Below, piece after piece: positions 9,334-17,446 of a stretch of 40,312 bases of DNA. The notes under the pieces are model-generated. The model did not search any database and was not told the DNA's origin. It saw only the letters and a list, made by a program, of their open reading frames with translations. How positions within the stretch are numbered: position 1 is the first letter of the stretch; each line of letters begins with the position of its first letter. The DNA comes from Phycisphaerales bacterium. Lineage in GTDB: Bacteria; Planctomycetota; Phycisphaerae; Phycisphaerales; UBA1924. Both the position numbers and the translations under genes were made by a program. The stretch is taken from positions 1 to 40,312 of the forward strand of contig JAJDDG010000079.1 of NCBI GenBank assembly GCA_029260435.1, in the 5' to 3' direction.

Positions 9334-11370
9334 ATGGCTGAACTCATACCCTATCCGTTTGCTCGGTTAATCTCGCGAGCGTTTCATGAATTGGACAGGC
9401 AGGAGACACTGTTCGATCTGCCTCGAAGCAAGTTTTTCACAGGGGACGCGGCTCACGACTTTTCCGTTCGTTTCCATGGGAATCCGGCTTCTTCGGCGTT
9501 GGGACCATCGGCGGGTCCGCATTCGCAGCTGGCGCAGAACCTCGTGCTGTCGTGGCTTGGGGGATCGAGGATCATGGAACTCAAGACCGTTCAGATCTTG
9601 GATGAGCTTGAGATCGGGCGCCCGTGTATCGATGCGCAGACCGTCGGGTACAACATCGAGTGGTCCCAAGAGCTCAAGCTCGAACAATCGCTTTACGAGT
9701 ATGTCAAAGGGTCGATGCTGATCGATATGCTCGTGGCGAGCGGTGAGATTCATCTTGTCCCCGGATTCGATTCGATCATTTACGATATGAGTGTGGGGTA
9801 CGACCTCGCGGGGATCAAGACGGATCGCGTCCGAGCATTCATTGAGGGGATGCAGGATTCCACACGGATTGTTGATGAGATCCGCAAAGAGATTCCTGAT
9901 GAGTTCGCCCGGTATCGCGATCTGGAGTTTCGGACAAAGCTCTCGGATTCGCTGACACTGAGCACGTTCCACGGGTGCCCGCCTGAGGAGATCGAACAGA
10001 TCATCGATCACCTGCTCCGCGAGCATGGGCTTCATTGCACGATCAAACTCAACCCGACGCTGCTCGGGCCTGAACGCCTGCGCGGGTTGATGTACGACAT
10101 GCTCGGGTACAACGAGGCGGTGACGCCGGATGAAGCGTTCGAGAAGGATGCCAAGTGGGAGCAGATGAAGGGGTTTGTCGGTCGTCTTGGTACAACCGCC
10201 GATGAGTTGGGACTTGGGCTTGGTGTGAAGTTCACCAACACGCTTATTGTCGAGAATCACCGGGATTTCTTCCCGAGCTCGGAGAAAGAGATGTATCTTT
10301 CGGGGCAGCCGCTGCATGTGCTGGCGATGCATCTGGTGCGTGATTTCCGTCGGGAGTTCGACGACCGCTACCCGATCTCGTTCTCGGCTGGTATCGACCG
10401 GAAGAACTTCGCGGATGCGGTTGCGCTTGGGCTCTCGCCGGTGACCGTCTGCACCGACCTATTGCGTCCGGGTGGCTACGCCCGGCAGCGTGGGTATTTC
10501 CAGACGCTGACCAAGCGGATGGATGATGTGGGCGCATCGGATGTCGATGAGTTCATCCTCAGGGCGTATGGTGTTGCGCGGACTGCGCTGGAGCAGGTTG
10601 GTGGGCAGTGGGGGGGTGGATTCGACGAGGCGATCGAGAACGGGAACAGGCTGTCAACGCTCGTGGACGCGGGGCTATATCAGCGGTGGCTCGGTGCGGC
10701 GAAGGTGCTCAATACAGAGCTGTATGTTGATGCCGTGACGGCCGATTCTCGCTATGCACGTAAAGAAAATCTGAAACTGCCAAAGAAGATCGGCAGCACT
10801 CTCGATCTGTTTAACTGCATAACTTGTGACAAGTGTGTTCCTGTGTGCCCGAACGATGCAAATTTTACACTCGGGATTCCCAAGGCGGACATCCAGATCG
10901 TCGAACTATGGAAGAGCGATGGTGCGTGGCAGAGTGAACACGCGGGGTCGCTGGTGCTTGATCAGAAGCATCAGATTGCAAACTTCGCGGATTTCTGCAA
11001 TGAATGCGGGAACTGCGACATCTTCTGTCCGGAGGATGGTGGGCCGTATGTCCTCAAGCCCCGGTTCTTTGGTTCACTCTCCGAATGGAAGAAATACACA
11101 GCTCTGGACGGATTCTTCCTGGAACGCTCGGGAGATACCGAGATTATTCGTGGGCGGTTTGATTCCCGGGAGTATCACCTTGAGGTGCGCACTGCTGTAG
11201 CGGCGTACTCCGGGGACGGGTTCGCTGTGACATTCCAAGTGGATGATCCTGTTGGAACGATCGATGGGGAGGCGAGCACGCGAGTCGATCTCACCTACTA
11301 CTTCATCATGAATGAGCTGCGCAAGGTGATATTTGCTGAAAAAGCAGCAGTGAATTACGTGAACGCCTAA
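9334..11370 (+). CDS. ygfK: YgfK-like iron-sulfur flavoprotein, compact form
   Basis: This 678-residue protein matches E. coli YgfK (about 1030 residues, often labelled putative selenate reductase subunit) at both ends. Residues 1 to about 430 correspond to its dihydropyrimidine/dihydroorotate dehydrogenase-like barrel, with shared signatures AGPHSQLAQN, MELKTVQILD, MSVGYDL.GIK, LSTFHGCPPEEIE, KLNPTLLG and TDLLRPGGY. Residues 495-505 and 555-565 hold two CxxCxxCxxxCP clusters for [4Fe-4S] centres. The NAD(P)H/FAD module of about 400 residues that E. coli YgfK has between them (GltD-like, GAGPAGL Rossmann motif) is absent. In enteric and gut bacteria ygfK sits in purine-catabolic clusters; here it converges, with a 14-base gap, on an operon with ssnA and xdhD homologues. 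A redox role on a ring intermediate is inferred. The electron donor must be another protein. Confidence 0.85.
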   Translation: MAELIPYPFARLISRAFHELDRQETLFDLPRSKFFTGDAAHDFSVRFHGNPASSALGPSAGPHSQLAQNLVLSWLGGSRIMELKTVQILDELEIGRPCIDAQTVGYNIEWSQELKLEQSLYEYVKGSMLIDMLVASGEIHLVPGFDSIIYDMSVGYDLAGIKTDRVRAFIEGMQDSTRIVDEIRKEIPDEFARYRDLEFRTKLSDSLTLSTFHGCPPEEIEQIIDHLLREHGLHCTIKLNPTLLGPERLRGLMYDMLGYNEAVTPDEAFEKDAKWEQMKGFVGRLGTTADELGLGLGVKFTNTLIVENHRDFFPSSEKEMYLSGQPLHVLAMHLVRDFRREFDDRYPISFSAGIDRKNFADAVALGLSPVTVCTDLLRPGGYARQRGYFQTLTKRMDDVGASDVDEFILRAYGVARTALEQVGGQWGGGFDEAIENGNRLSTLVDAGLYQRWLGAAKVLNTELYVDAVTADSRYARKENLKLPKKIGSTLDLFNCITCDKCVPVCPNDANFTLGIPKADIQIVELWKSDGAWQSEHAGSLVLDQKHQIANFADFCNECGNCDIFCPEDGGPYVLKPRFFGSLSEWKKYTALDGFFLERSGDTEIIRGRFDSREYHLEVRTAVAAYSGDGFAVTFQVDDPVGTIDGEASTRVDLTYYFIMNELRKVIFAEKAAVNYVNA

Positions 11371-11384
11371 ATAGCCGGGGGGAA

Positions 11385-12317
11385 CTACCCGTAGATTTCG
11401 GGGCGTGCATCACGATCGAGATCCCACCCGGATTCGTCCTCGCCGCTTAGGGAGCCGAGATCTATATCCGCTATCACAACGCGGTTGTCTTCGCTGATAT
11501 TTGCGATGCGCCCCGAGGGGCCTGTGAACAATGTTTGTCCGAAGTATGGCTGATTCCACGGACGTTCCGAACCCATTCGGTTTGACCCGCCAATGAATAC
11601 ACGATGGCGGCTCGCATCGACGTCGAATTCGATCTCCCACATCCGCTCCGACTTGGCGCCGAAGGTGACCGCCGGGCAGAAAATGACCCGGGCGCCAGCG
11701 CGTGAGAGGGAATCAACCACGCCCTCGAAGTGGCGGTCGTAGCAGATTGCAACGCCGATATCTCCTACGGCGGTGCGGAAGGCTGGGAAATACGGATTGT
11801 CGCCGAGGATATTCGGGGAGGGGTCGTTCTGTGGGAGTTCTGACGGAGCGTAGTAGAAGCGTTCGTCAAACCTCGCTTGTTCGTTTGTTCCGACGGGGAT
11901 GTGCGTCTTGCGGTACTTGCCGAGGATTGCGCCGTCCGCATCGATCACTACAGCGGTGTTGAATCGGTTCCCTGTCGATGGGTCGAGTTCGTAGATCGGT
12001 GCGATGATCACGATGCCAAGGCGGGCGGCGGCTTCTGATACTGCGGAGATGGTCGGTCCTGTGCGCGCGTCTTCGGCAAGAGCGATCCACATCGGGTCGC
12101 GGGAGAGAGCGAAATATGGGGCGGTGAATAATTCGCCGAAGCAGATCACGCGGGCTCCAGCTTCGGCGGCGATACCGGCAAGTTCGATGTTGTGGGAGAC
12201 GTTCGCCTGACGGATTGCTTCGAGATCGCTTGCTACTTGGGAGAGGGCGTCGATCGAACCCGGCATGTCCGGATACGCGTTGATCGTCTGTGTCATTGCT
12301 GCACGGATGATGCTCAT
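11385..12317 (-). CDS. nitrilase-superfamily amidohydrolase (beta-ureidopropionase/N-carbamoyl hydrolase type)
   Basis: This cytoplasmic enzyme hydrolyses C-N bonds in amides or carbamoyl groups. The 310-residue protein has the full catalytic triad in order: Glu in FGELF, Lys in KYRKTHIP and the nucleophile Cys in GVAICYDRHF. The second Glu region after RFDERFYY is typical of the N-carbamoyl-amino-acid and beta-ureidopropionase branch rather than true nitrilases. It is the last gene of the 11-gene operon; its ATG overlaps the stop of the M20 hydrolase by 4 bases (ATGA), so the two are translationally coupled. In context it probably releases carbamoyl or amide nitrogen from an opened ring product. 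The exact substrate is not determined. Confidence 0.88.
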   Translation of the reverse strand: MSIIRAAMTQTINAYPDMPGSIDALSQVASDLEAIRQANVSHNIELAGIAAEAGARVICFGELFTAPYFALSRDPMWIALAEDARTGPTISAVSEAAARLGIVIIAPIYELDPSTGNRFNTAVVIDADGAILGKYRKTHIPVGTNEQARFDERFYYAPSELPQNDPSPNILGDNPYFPAFRTAVGDIGVAICYDRHFEGVVDSLSRAGARVIFCPAVTFGAKSERMWEIEFDVDASRHRVFIGGSNRMGSERPWNQPYFGQTLFTGPSGRIANISEDNRVVIADIDLGSLSGEDESGWDLDRDARPEIYG

Positions 12318-13588
12318 GAGTCTTGATCAGCCAGAGTTAGAATTGTGTTGAGCAGGACATTGATCCCGTTCGCGCATTGCTCTGGGGAGGAATATTCCAG
12401 CGGGTTGTGGCTGATGCCGTCGTTTTCGCCCGGTACAAAGATCATCGCTGTCGGGCAGACACGCGACCACTCCTGGGCATCGTGCCCTGCTCCTGCGAGG
12501 ATTCTGCGGTGGCGTAATCCGAATGAATCAGCGGTGTCCGCGATCACGGATTGCACATCCGGGCTGAACGCAACAGCTGGTGTGCGGGCTGTCAGCTGAG
12601 ATTCGATTTCGATTCCTTCGCTGGCCGAGAGTTCGCTTAGAAATGCTTGCAGATGGCGCTCTGCCGATTCGAGTGCGGTGTCGTCCGGGTTTCGAAGATC
12701 GACTGTCGCGATCACCCGGCCGGGGATCACGTTGATCGAGCAGGGTTCGGGGCTGATAACGCCCATCGTCGCAAGCATGAGTTCGCCGAAGGAGCCCGAG
12801 GTGCACATCTCCCGCATGTGCGCATTGATCTTTGCAGCAACAAGCCCGGCGTCGCGCCGGTACTCAAGCGGTGTTGTGCCCGCGTGCGCCGAAGCGCCGG
12901 TGATGGTGAGGCGCTGCCAGGATATGCCCTGCACGCCGATTACAACACCGAGATCGAGCCCCTCGCGCTGCAGGATCGGACCCTGCTCGACATGGCATTC
13001 GACGAACGCGTGTGGTTTCCGCAATCCGACTGGCTCGTCGCCCAGGAATCCAATCCGCTCGAGCTCTTCTCGCACACTTCTTCCGTCCGCATCGCGGAGG
13101 CTCCACGCCTGTTCCAGTGGGACGCGGTTTGTTGCAACGGCGCTGCCCAGCATGTCGGTGGCAAACCTGCACCCTTCCTCGTCTGTGAAGAAGGCGATGG
13201 TGATCGGGCGGTGTGTGGTGATGTTGTGATCGTTCAGGGAGCGGATGACTTCCAGCGCGCCGAGGACACCCAGCACGCCGTCGAACCGTCCGGCGCTGGG
13301 GACCGAATCGACATGGGAACCGCTCATGACAGGCGCGAGCGTGTTGTCGATCCCGGGTCTGGTGGCGTAGGCGTTGCCGATCTGATCGATATCGATCGAA
13401 AGTCCGGCATCGCGGAACCACTCTATTACCAGGCGGCGCCCTGCGGCATCTTCATCCGACAGAGCGAGGCGGCGGACTCCCATGATCTCGTCGTGCTCGG
13501 ATTGAAACGCACCAATCCGACCGAGTTCTTCGAGTGCGTCCCAGAGCCGGTCACTATTTATTGTGGATCGTTTCAGAGCCTGTCCCAT
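12314..13588 (-). CDS. M20-family Zn-dependent hydrolase (hydantoinase/carbamoylase, allantoate amidohydrolase type)
   Basis: This is a dinuclear metal amidohydrolase of the group that includes allantoate amidohydrolase (AllC), ureidoglycolate/ureidoglycine hydrolases and N-carbamoyl-L-amino-acid hydrolase. The 424 residues include the metal-ligand signatures: His in GSHVDSVP, Asp in GRFDGVLG, the EEG pair in TDEEGCRF, His in ECHVEQGP and the C-terminal His in SHNPLEYS. The dimerisation-domain motif ITGASAHAGTTP is also present. Its start overlaps the end of the SsnA gene by 16 bases and its stop overlaps the nitrilase start by 4. In E. coli the comparable position holds the metallopeptidase-like YgeY and the hydantoinase HyuA; here an AllC-like enzyme appears instead. 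Allantoate itself would need urate oxidation genes that are not in the window, so another carbamoyl substrate is equally likely. Confidence 0.9.
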   Translation of the reverse strand: MGQALKRSTINSDRLWDALEELGRIGAFQSEHDEIMGVRRLALSDEDAAGRRLVIEWFRDAGLSIDIDQIGNAYATRPGIDNTLAPVMSGSHVDSVPSAGRFDGVLGVLGALEVIRSLNDHNITTHRPITIAFFTDEEGCRFATDMLGSAVATNRVPLEQAWSLRDADGRSVREELERIGFLGDEPVGLRKPHAFVECHVEQGPILQREGLDLGVVIGVQGISWQRLTITGASAHAGTTPLEYRRDAGLVAAKINAHMREMCTSGSFGELMLATMGVISPEPCSINVIPGRVIATVDLRNPDDTALESAERHLQAFLSELSASEGIEIESQLTARTPAVAFSPDVQSVIADTADSFGLRHRRILAGAGHDAQEWSRVCPTAMIFVPGENDGISHNPLEYSSPEQCANGINVLLNTILTLADQDS

Positions 13589-14829
13589 AGCCGTTGTGCC
13601 TGATGCTTTGCATTTGAGAAAATCGCTTGTTCATCTACAAGTGTACAAACGCCGTCGCGAACAATCACACGCCCGTCGCTGATGACCGTCTCGATATGGG
13701 ATCGGTTCAGGGCGTACATCATATGCGCGGCCCAGTTTGACGGCGTGATCGGGGTCGGAGACTGGTAGTTCATGATGACCAGATTGTTCGCTGAATCCCC
13801 GGTGAACTTGTTCTGCTCGAGGTAACCATGGACGCGTCTGAGTCTTCTGTAGGCATCGTTCGGGGAGAGGCTATCTACACCCTGGCTCGCGAGGTAGGTG
13901 GCTCGAACAGCGGCGAGGCAGTCGCCGTGCATGCCGTCGGTCCCGAGGAAGACCCGATCCGGGAACCCGGAGGCATCGAGACAACCGACCGCGTTGTTCT
14001 GGTTGCTCTCGGATTGCTGGGCGACCCAGGCTTGTGCATCTTTGATCAAGGCGCGTTCGCTCTCGTCGAGGTGGATGCAGTGCGCGAGGATTGTCTGCGG
14101 CAGGTCCAGCGCGCCGAATTCCGAGAGGCGATGCACAACACGCTTGGCGTACTTCCCGAGGGAATCGGTTTCATCCGACTCGGCTTCGGCAACGTGGATA
14201 TGGACGCCGGTGTTGTGCGAGCGAGCCATATCCATAGCGCGAGTCAGCAGTGCATCCGAGACCGTGAACGAGGCGTGCAGCCCGACGAGGCCCTGATGGT
14301 TGGATAGGTATCGATCTGATTCAGCGAGACCCGACGCCAATCGATCTGCACCGTCGCGGTCGGACAATTCATAACACAGCAGGTGAGAGAGGCCGATGCT
14401 ATCCAGCGCCTCGGCGATGATGTGCAGCGAATCGCTAGCGGCGTTTGGTGAGGCGTGGTGGTCGATGATGAATGTTGTTCCCGCCTTGGCGGCATCGATG
14501 CCTGCGGCCAGCGCGGACGCGCGGATCATTTCGCCGTCGAGGGCTTTATCCAGACGCCACCAGATCTTCTCGAGGATCTCCACGAAGTTTGTCGGAGACG
14601 ACTTGGGCGATGGCATGCCGCGAGCAAGTGCAGAGTAGATGTGGTGGTGCCCGACCACGAAGCTCTTGGTGACGATCCGCCCTGTGCAATCGATCTCTGG
14701 GTCGTTCGCGGTATTTGCGTCGATGCACTCGATACCCGCGTCTGAACCCTCGTGTACCCGGATCCCTGTGGTGCGCATCTCGAGGGTCTGGGGATCAATG
14801 TAGTCGGCGTTGGATAGATAGATCGCCAC
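13573..14829 (-). CDS. ssnA: SsnA-like amidohydrolase (metal-dependent aminohydrolase)
   Basis: This 418-residue member of the amidohydrolase superfamily is close in size and sequence to E. coli SsnA. Shared stretches include the WWRLD-ALD segment, IDHHASPNA, and YQSPTPI at the end. Metal ligands are visible: HHH in VVGHHHIYSA (residues about 59-65), His in HIHVAEAESD, His in LAHCIHLDE and Asp in LGTDGMHGD. The fold deaminates or ring-opens N-heterocycles such as chlorinated triazines, guanine or cytosine-like rings. SsnA is a conserved member of YgfK/XdhD purine clusters, where it is proposed to open a ring intermediate. The start lies 26 bases downstream of the xdhD-like stop; the end overlaps the M20 gene. 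Family and context are well supported, the substrate is not. Confidence 0.88.
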   Translation of the reverse strand: MAIYLSNADYIDPQTLEMRTTGIRVHEGSDAGIECIDANTANDPEIDCTGRIVTKSFVVGHHHIYSALARGMPSPKSSPTNFVEILEKIWWRLDKALDGEMIRASALAAGIDAAKAGTTFIIDHHASPNAASDSLHIIAEALDSIGLSHLLCYELSDRDGADRLASGLAESDRYLSNHQGLVGLHASFTVSDALLTRAMDMARSHNTGVHIHVAEAESDETDSLGKYAKRVVHRLSEFGALDLPQTILAHCIHLDESERALIKDAQAWVAQQSESNQNNAVGCLDASGFPDRVFLGTDGMHGDCLAAVRATYLASQGVDSLSPNDAYRRLRRVHGYLEQNKFTGDSANNLVIMNYQSPTPITPSNWAAHMMYALNRSHIETVISDGRVIVRDGVCTLVDEQAIFSNAKHQAQRLWDRL

Positions 14830-14855
14830 TTGGCGGCCTCCGGGCGGTGTGATGG

Positions 14856-17414
14856 TCAGCTTTTGGTGTTCATCGGGAGCGAGCGCCTGCGGATGCCGTC
14901 GTGCGCATACAGCGCGTTTGCCACGGCTGGTGCGGTCGGAACAAGACCGATTTCACCGACACCCTTTGCACCGTACGGCCCGAACTCGTCTGGGCATTCG
15001 ACGCCGATGACTTCGATCTTTGGTGTGTCTCGCGCGCGGAGTATCCCGCATTTGCGCAATCGAGTGGACTTGAGGTGCCCGCCTTCCATCACGAGATTTT
15101 CGGTGAGTGCGTACCCAAGCCCCATGTGTACGGCACCCTCGATCTGCCCTTCGAAGAGCGTCGGGTTCATGACCCGCCCGGCATCGTGGGCCGCGACAAT
15201 CCGCTCGATTTCGCCCGCTAGATCGAGGATGACCACCTGCGTGGCATAGCTGTATGAATAGTGGGTGCAGATCGGATCGTCGCCCGACTTGCCGGGCTTG
15301 TTTGTCCAGTCGCAGATCCATTCGCCGAAGTATTCGCGCCCGACAAGGTCTGCCAGTTCGTGCTCGACGAGGTCGGCCTTGAGCCCCTTGCAGGCTTCGA
15401 TGACCGAGTTGCCGACCAGGCTTGTCGCGCGCGATGCGGTCGTCATCCCGCAGGGGGTTTCGTAAGACGTCTGCACATGCACCGACACGATCTCGGGTGG
15501 CAGCCCGGTTTCCTCGCAGAATGATTGGATCGCCATCGTGTGCACGCCTTGGCCCATCTCGGTCCACCCGTGGTGGAGTTCGATGTGGTCGTGCGCCTTG
15601 ATAATCAGGCGTGCGGTGCCGATGTCCGCCATGCCGTTGCCGATCCCGGTGTTCTTGAGCCCGCACGCGATGCCCGCGTTCTCGGCATCATTGAATTGTT
15701 TCTTGACCGCATCGAGCGTGGAGCGCACGCCAACCCCCGACGCGAGAATCTGCCCGGTCGCGGTGCTGCTGCCTTCTGTGAGCGCGTTGTCGTACCTGAA
15801 TTGCCAGCGATCAAACTCGCCTATCTCGCAGAGTTCATCGACCGCGCACTCCATTGCGAAGTTCGCCTGGTTCGCCCCGAACCCGCGCATCGCGCCGCAA
15901 GGCACGTTGTTCGTGTAGACCGCGGTCGCTTCGATATCGACATTGGGTACGTCGTACGCGCCGGTTGCGTGTCCGCATGCGCGTTCGAGGACTTTCATCC
16001 CGACTGAGGCGTACGCGCCTGTGTCGCCGAACATCCGTGATTTGAGCGCGATCAGCCTGCCATCCGCGGAGCACCCGAGTTTGTACTCCATGTGGATCGG
16101 GTGGCGCTTCGGGTGCATGCGGATCGATTCATCTCGGGAGATCTCGAGTTTTACAGGTGTGCCGAGCAGGTATGCCATCAGCGCTGCGTGCCCCTGCACG
16201 CAGAGATCTTCTTTGCCGCCGAAGCCGCCGCCGTTGGGCACGAGTTCGACGTCAACCTGCTTTTCCTCCAGTTGGAGCAGCAGAGCGATCTGCCGGCGGT
16301 CTTCGTAGACGCCCTGGCTCTGGGAGTACACCTTCACGCCGTCTTTCGTCGGCTCCACGAGACACGCCTCTGTTTCCAGGAATGCGTGCTCGATACGCTG
16401 GGTTGTGTACGTGTGCTCTACGACATGGGCACACTCGTCGAATGCCTTGTCGGTATTACCCTTGTTGGCGCGCGACACACCGAGGATGTTGCCTGATTCG
16501 TGGATCTGTGGTGCGCCTTCTGCGATGCCTTGGAAGACATCGCAGATCGGTTCGAGTATTTCGTATTCGATCTCGATCAACCCCGCGGCTTCGGTCGCGA
16601 TCAGGCGGGTTGACGCAGCGATGCATGCGATGACGTCCCCGACGTATCGCGTGATCTCGCCCTCGGCGACCAGCAGCGGCCAGTCCGGCACGATCAGGCC
16701 GACCGATCGCTGGCCCGGGACATCCTTTGCAAGAAAGACCCGCTCCACACCCTGCAATGACTCGGCTTTGCTCGTATTGATCGAAATGACGCGCGCGCGT
16801 GGGTGGTCGCTCAGGCGGACCGCACCGTGGAGCATGCCTTCCACCTCAAGGTCTGCGACATAAGGGCGCATACCGAGCACGCTGTCTTCGATGTCGTATT
16901 TGCGCAATCGGGCTCCGATGCCGGCGTGCTCTTGATTGATGGGAATCGGCGTGCCCGTGCGGATGGATTCCCCGGCCATCTGGATCGATTCGATGATTTT
17001 CTGGTAGCCCGTACATCGGCAGAGGTGCTGGTTGAGGGATATGCGGATCTCGTCATCGCTCGGGTCCGGGTTGGATGCCAGCAGGTGCTGAGCGCGCATC
17101 GCGATCCCGGGGATACAGAACGCGCACTGCGCCCCGCCGCACTGAGCGAACGAACCGGCCAGGGCGGAGCGGACCGATTCGTCTACCCCTTCCAGTGTTC
17201 TGACCTCTCCGTCTGTAACCTTCTGCATAGCGATGACGCACGAGAGCACCACTTTGCCGTTGAGTTCGACCGCGCAGCACCCGCACGCCGCCTGGGGAGA
17301 GCATCCGTCTTTCACTGAGATCACGCCCCGCTCGGAGCGGAGGTATTGCATCAACGAAAGATCGGGGTCTCCGGAGTACTGGAGGCATTCGCCGTTGAGA
17401 GTCAGGTTGATCAT
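14856..17414 (-). CDS. xdhD: XdhD-type molybdenum hydroxylase, fused 2Fe-2S and Mo-binding subunit
   Basis: This 852-residue protein hydroxylates an N-heterocycle at a molybdopterin centre. Residues 1 to about 150 hold two [2Fe-2S] domains: C38, C44, C47 and C59 in the plant-type cluster, then C97-x2-C100 and C132-x-C134. The remainder is the molybdenum domain. It retains the purine-binding glutamate in GGGFGGKED (xanthine oxidase E802), the arginine in AMRGFG (R880) and the catalytic glutamate in KGVGEIGL (E1261). The MGQG motif for molybdopterin is also seen. There is no FAD domain, as in E. coli XdhD, which is paired with the separate FAD protein YgfM; a YgfM-like gene is in this operon. 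The ATG at 17414 has GGAG upstream; an earlier in-frame start at 17492 would overlap the previous gene and add a non-homologous leader. SsnA follows closely. Confidence 0.9.
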   Translation of the reverse strand: MINLTLNGECLQYSGDPDLSLMQYLRSERGVISVKDGCSPQAACGCCAVELNGKVVLSCVIAMQKVTDGEVRTLEGVDESVRSALAGSFAQCGGAQCAFCIPGIAMRAQHLLASNPDPSDDEIRISLNQHLCRCTGYQKIIESIQMAGESIRTGTPIPINQEHAGIGARLRKYDIEDSVLGMRPYVADLEVEGMLHGAVRLSDHPRARVISINTSKAESLQGVERVFLAKDVPGQRSVGLIVPDWPLLVAEGEITRYVGDVIACIAASTRLIATEAAGLIEIEYEILEPICDVFQGIAEGAPQIHESGNILGVSRANKGNTDKAFDECAHVVEHTYTTQRIEHAFLETEACLVEPTKDGVKVYSQSQGVYEDRRQIALLLQLEEKQVDVELVPNGGGFGGKEDLCVQGHAALMAYLLGTPVKLEISRDESIRMHPKRHPIHMEYKLGCSADGRLIALKSRMFGDTGAYASVGMKVLERACGHATGAYDVPNVDIEATAVYTNNVPCGAMRGFGANQANFAMECAVDELCEIGEFDRWQFRYDNALTEGSSTATGQILASGVGVRSTLDAVKKQFNDAENAGIACGLKNTGIGNGMADIGTARLIIKAHDHIELHHGWTEMGQGVHTMAIQSFCEETGLPPEIVSVHVQTSYETPCGMTTASRATSLVGNSVIEACKGLKADLVEHELADLVGREYFGEWICDWTNKPGKSGDDPICTHYSYSYATQVVILDLAGEIERIVAAHDAGRVMNPTLFEGQIEGAVHMGLGYALTENLVMEGGHLKSTRLRKCGILRARDTPKIEVIGVECPDEFGPYGAKGVGEIGLVPTAPAVANALYAHDGIRRRSLPMNTKS

Positions 17415-17446
17415 CGCCACTCCGTCATTTACACAAACAGATCGAT

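Noticed and set aside
9334-11370. Selenate reductase subunit, or glutamate synthase small chain
   Set aside because: The selenate label for YgfK is historical and there is no selenate enzyme context. The GltD-like domain that would suggest glutamate synthase is absent.
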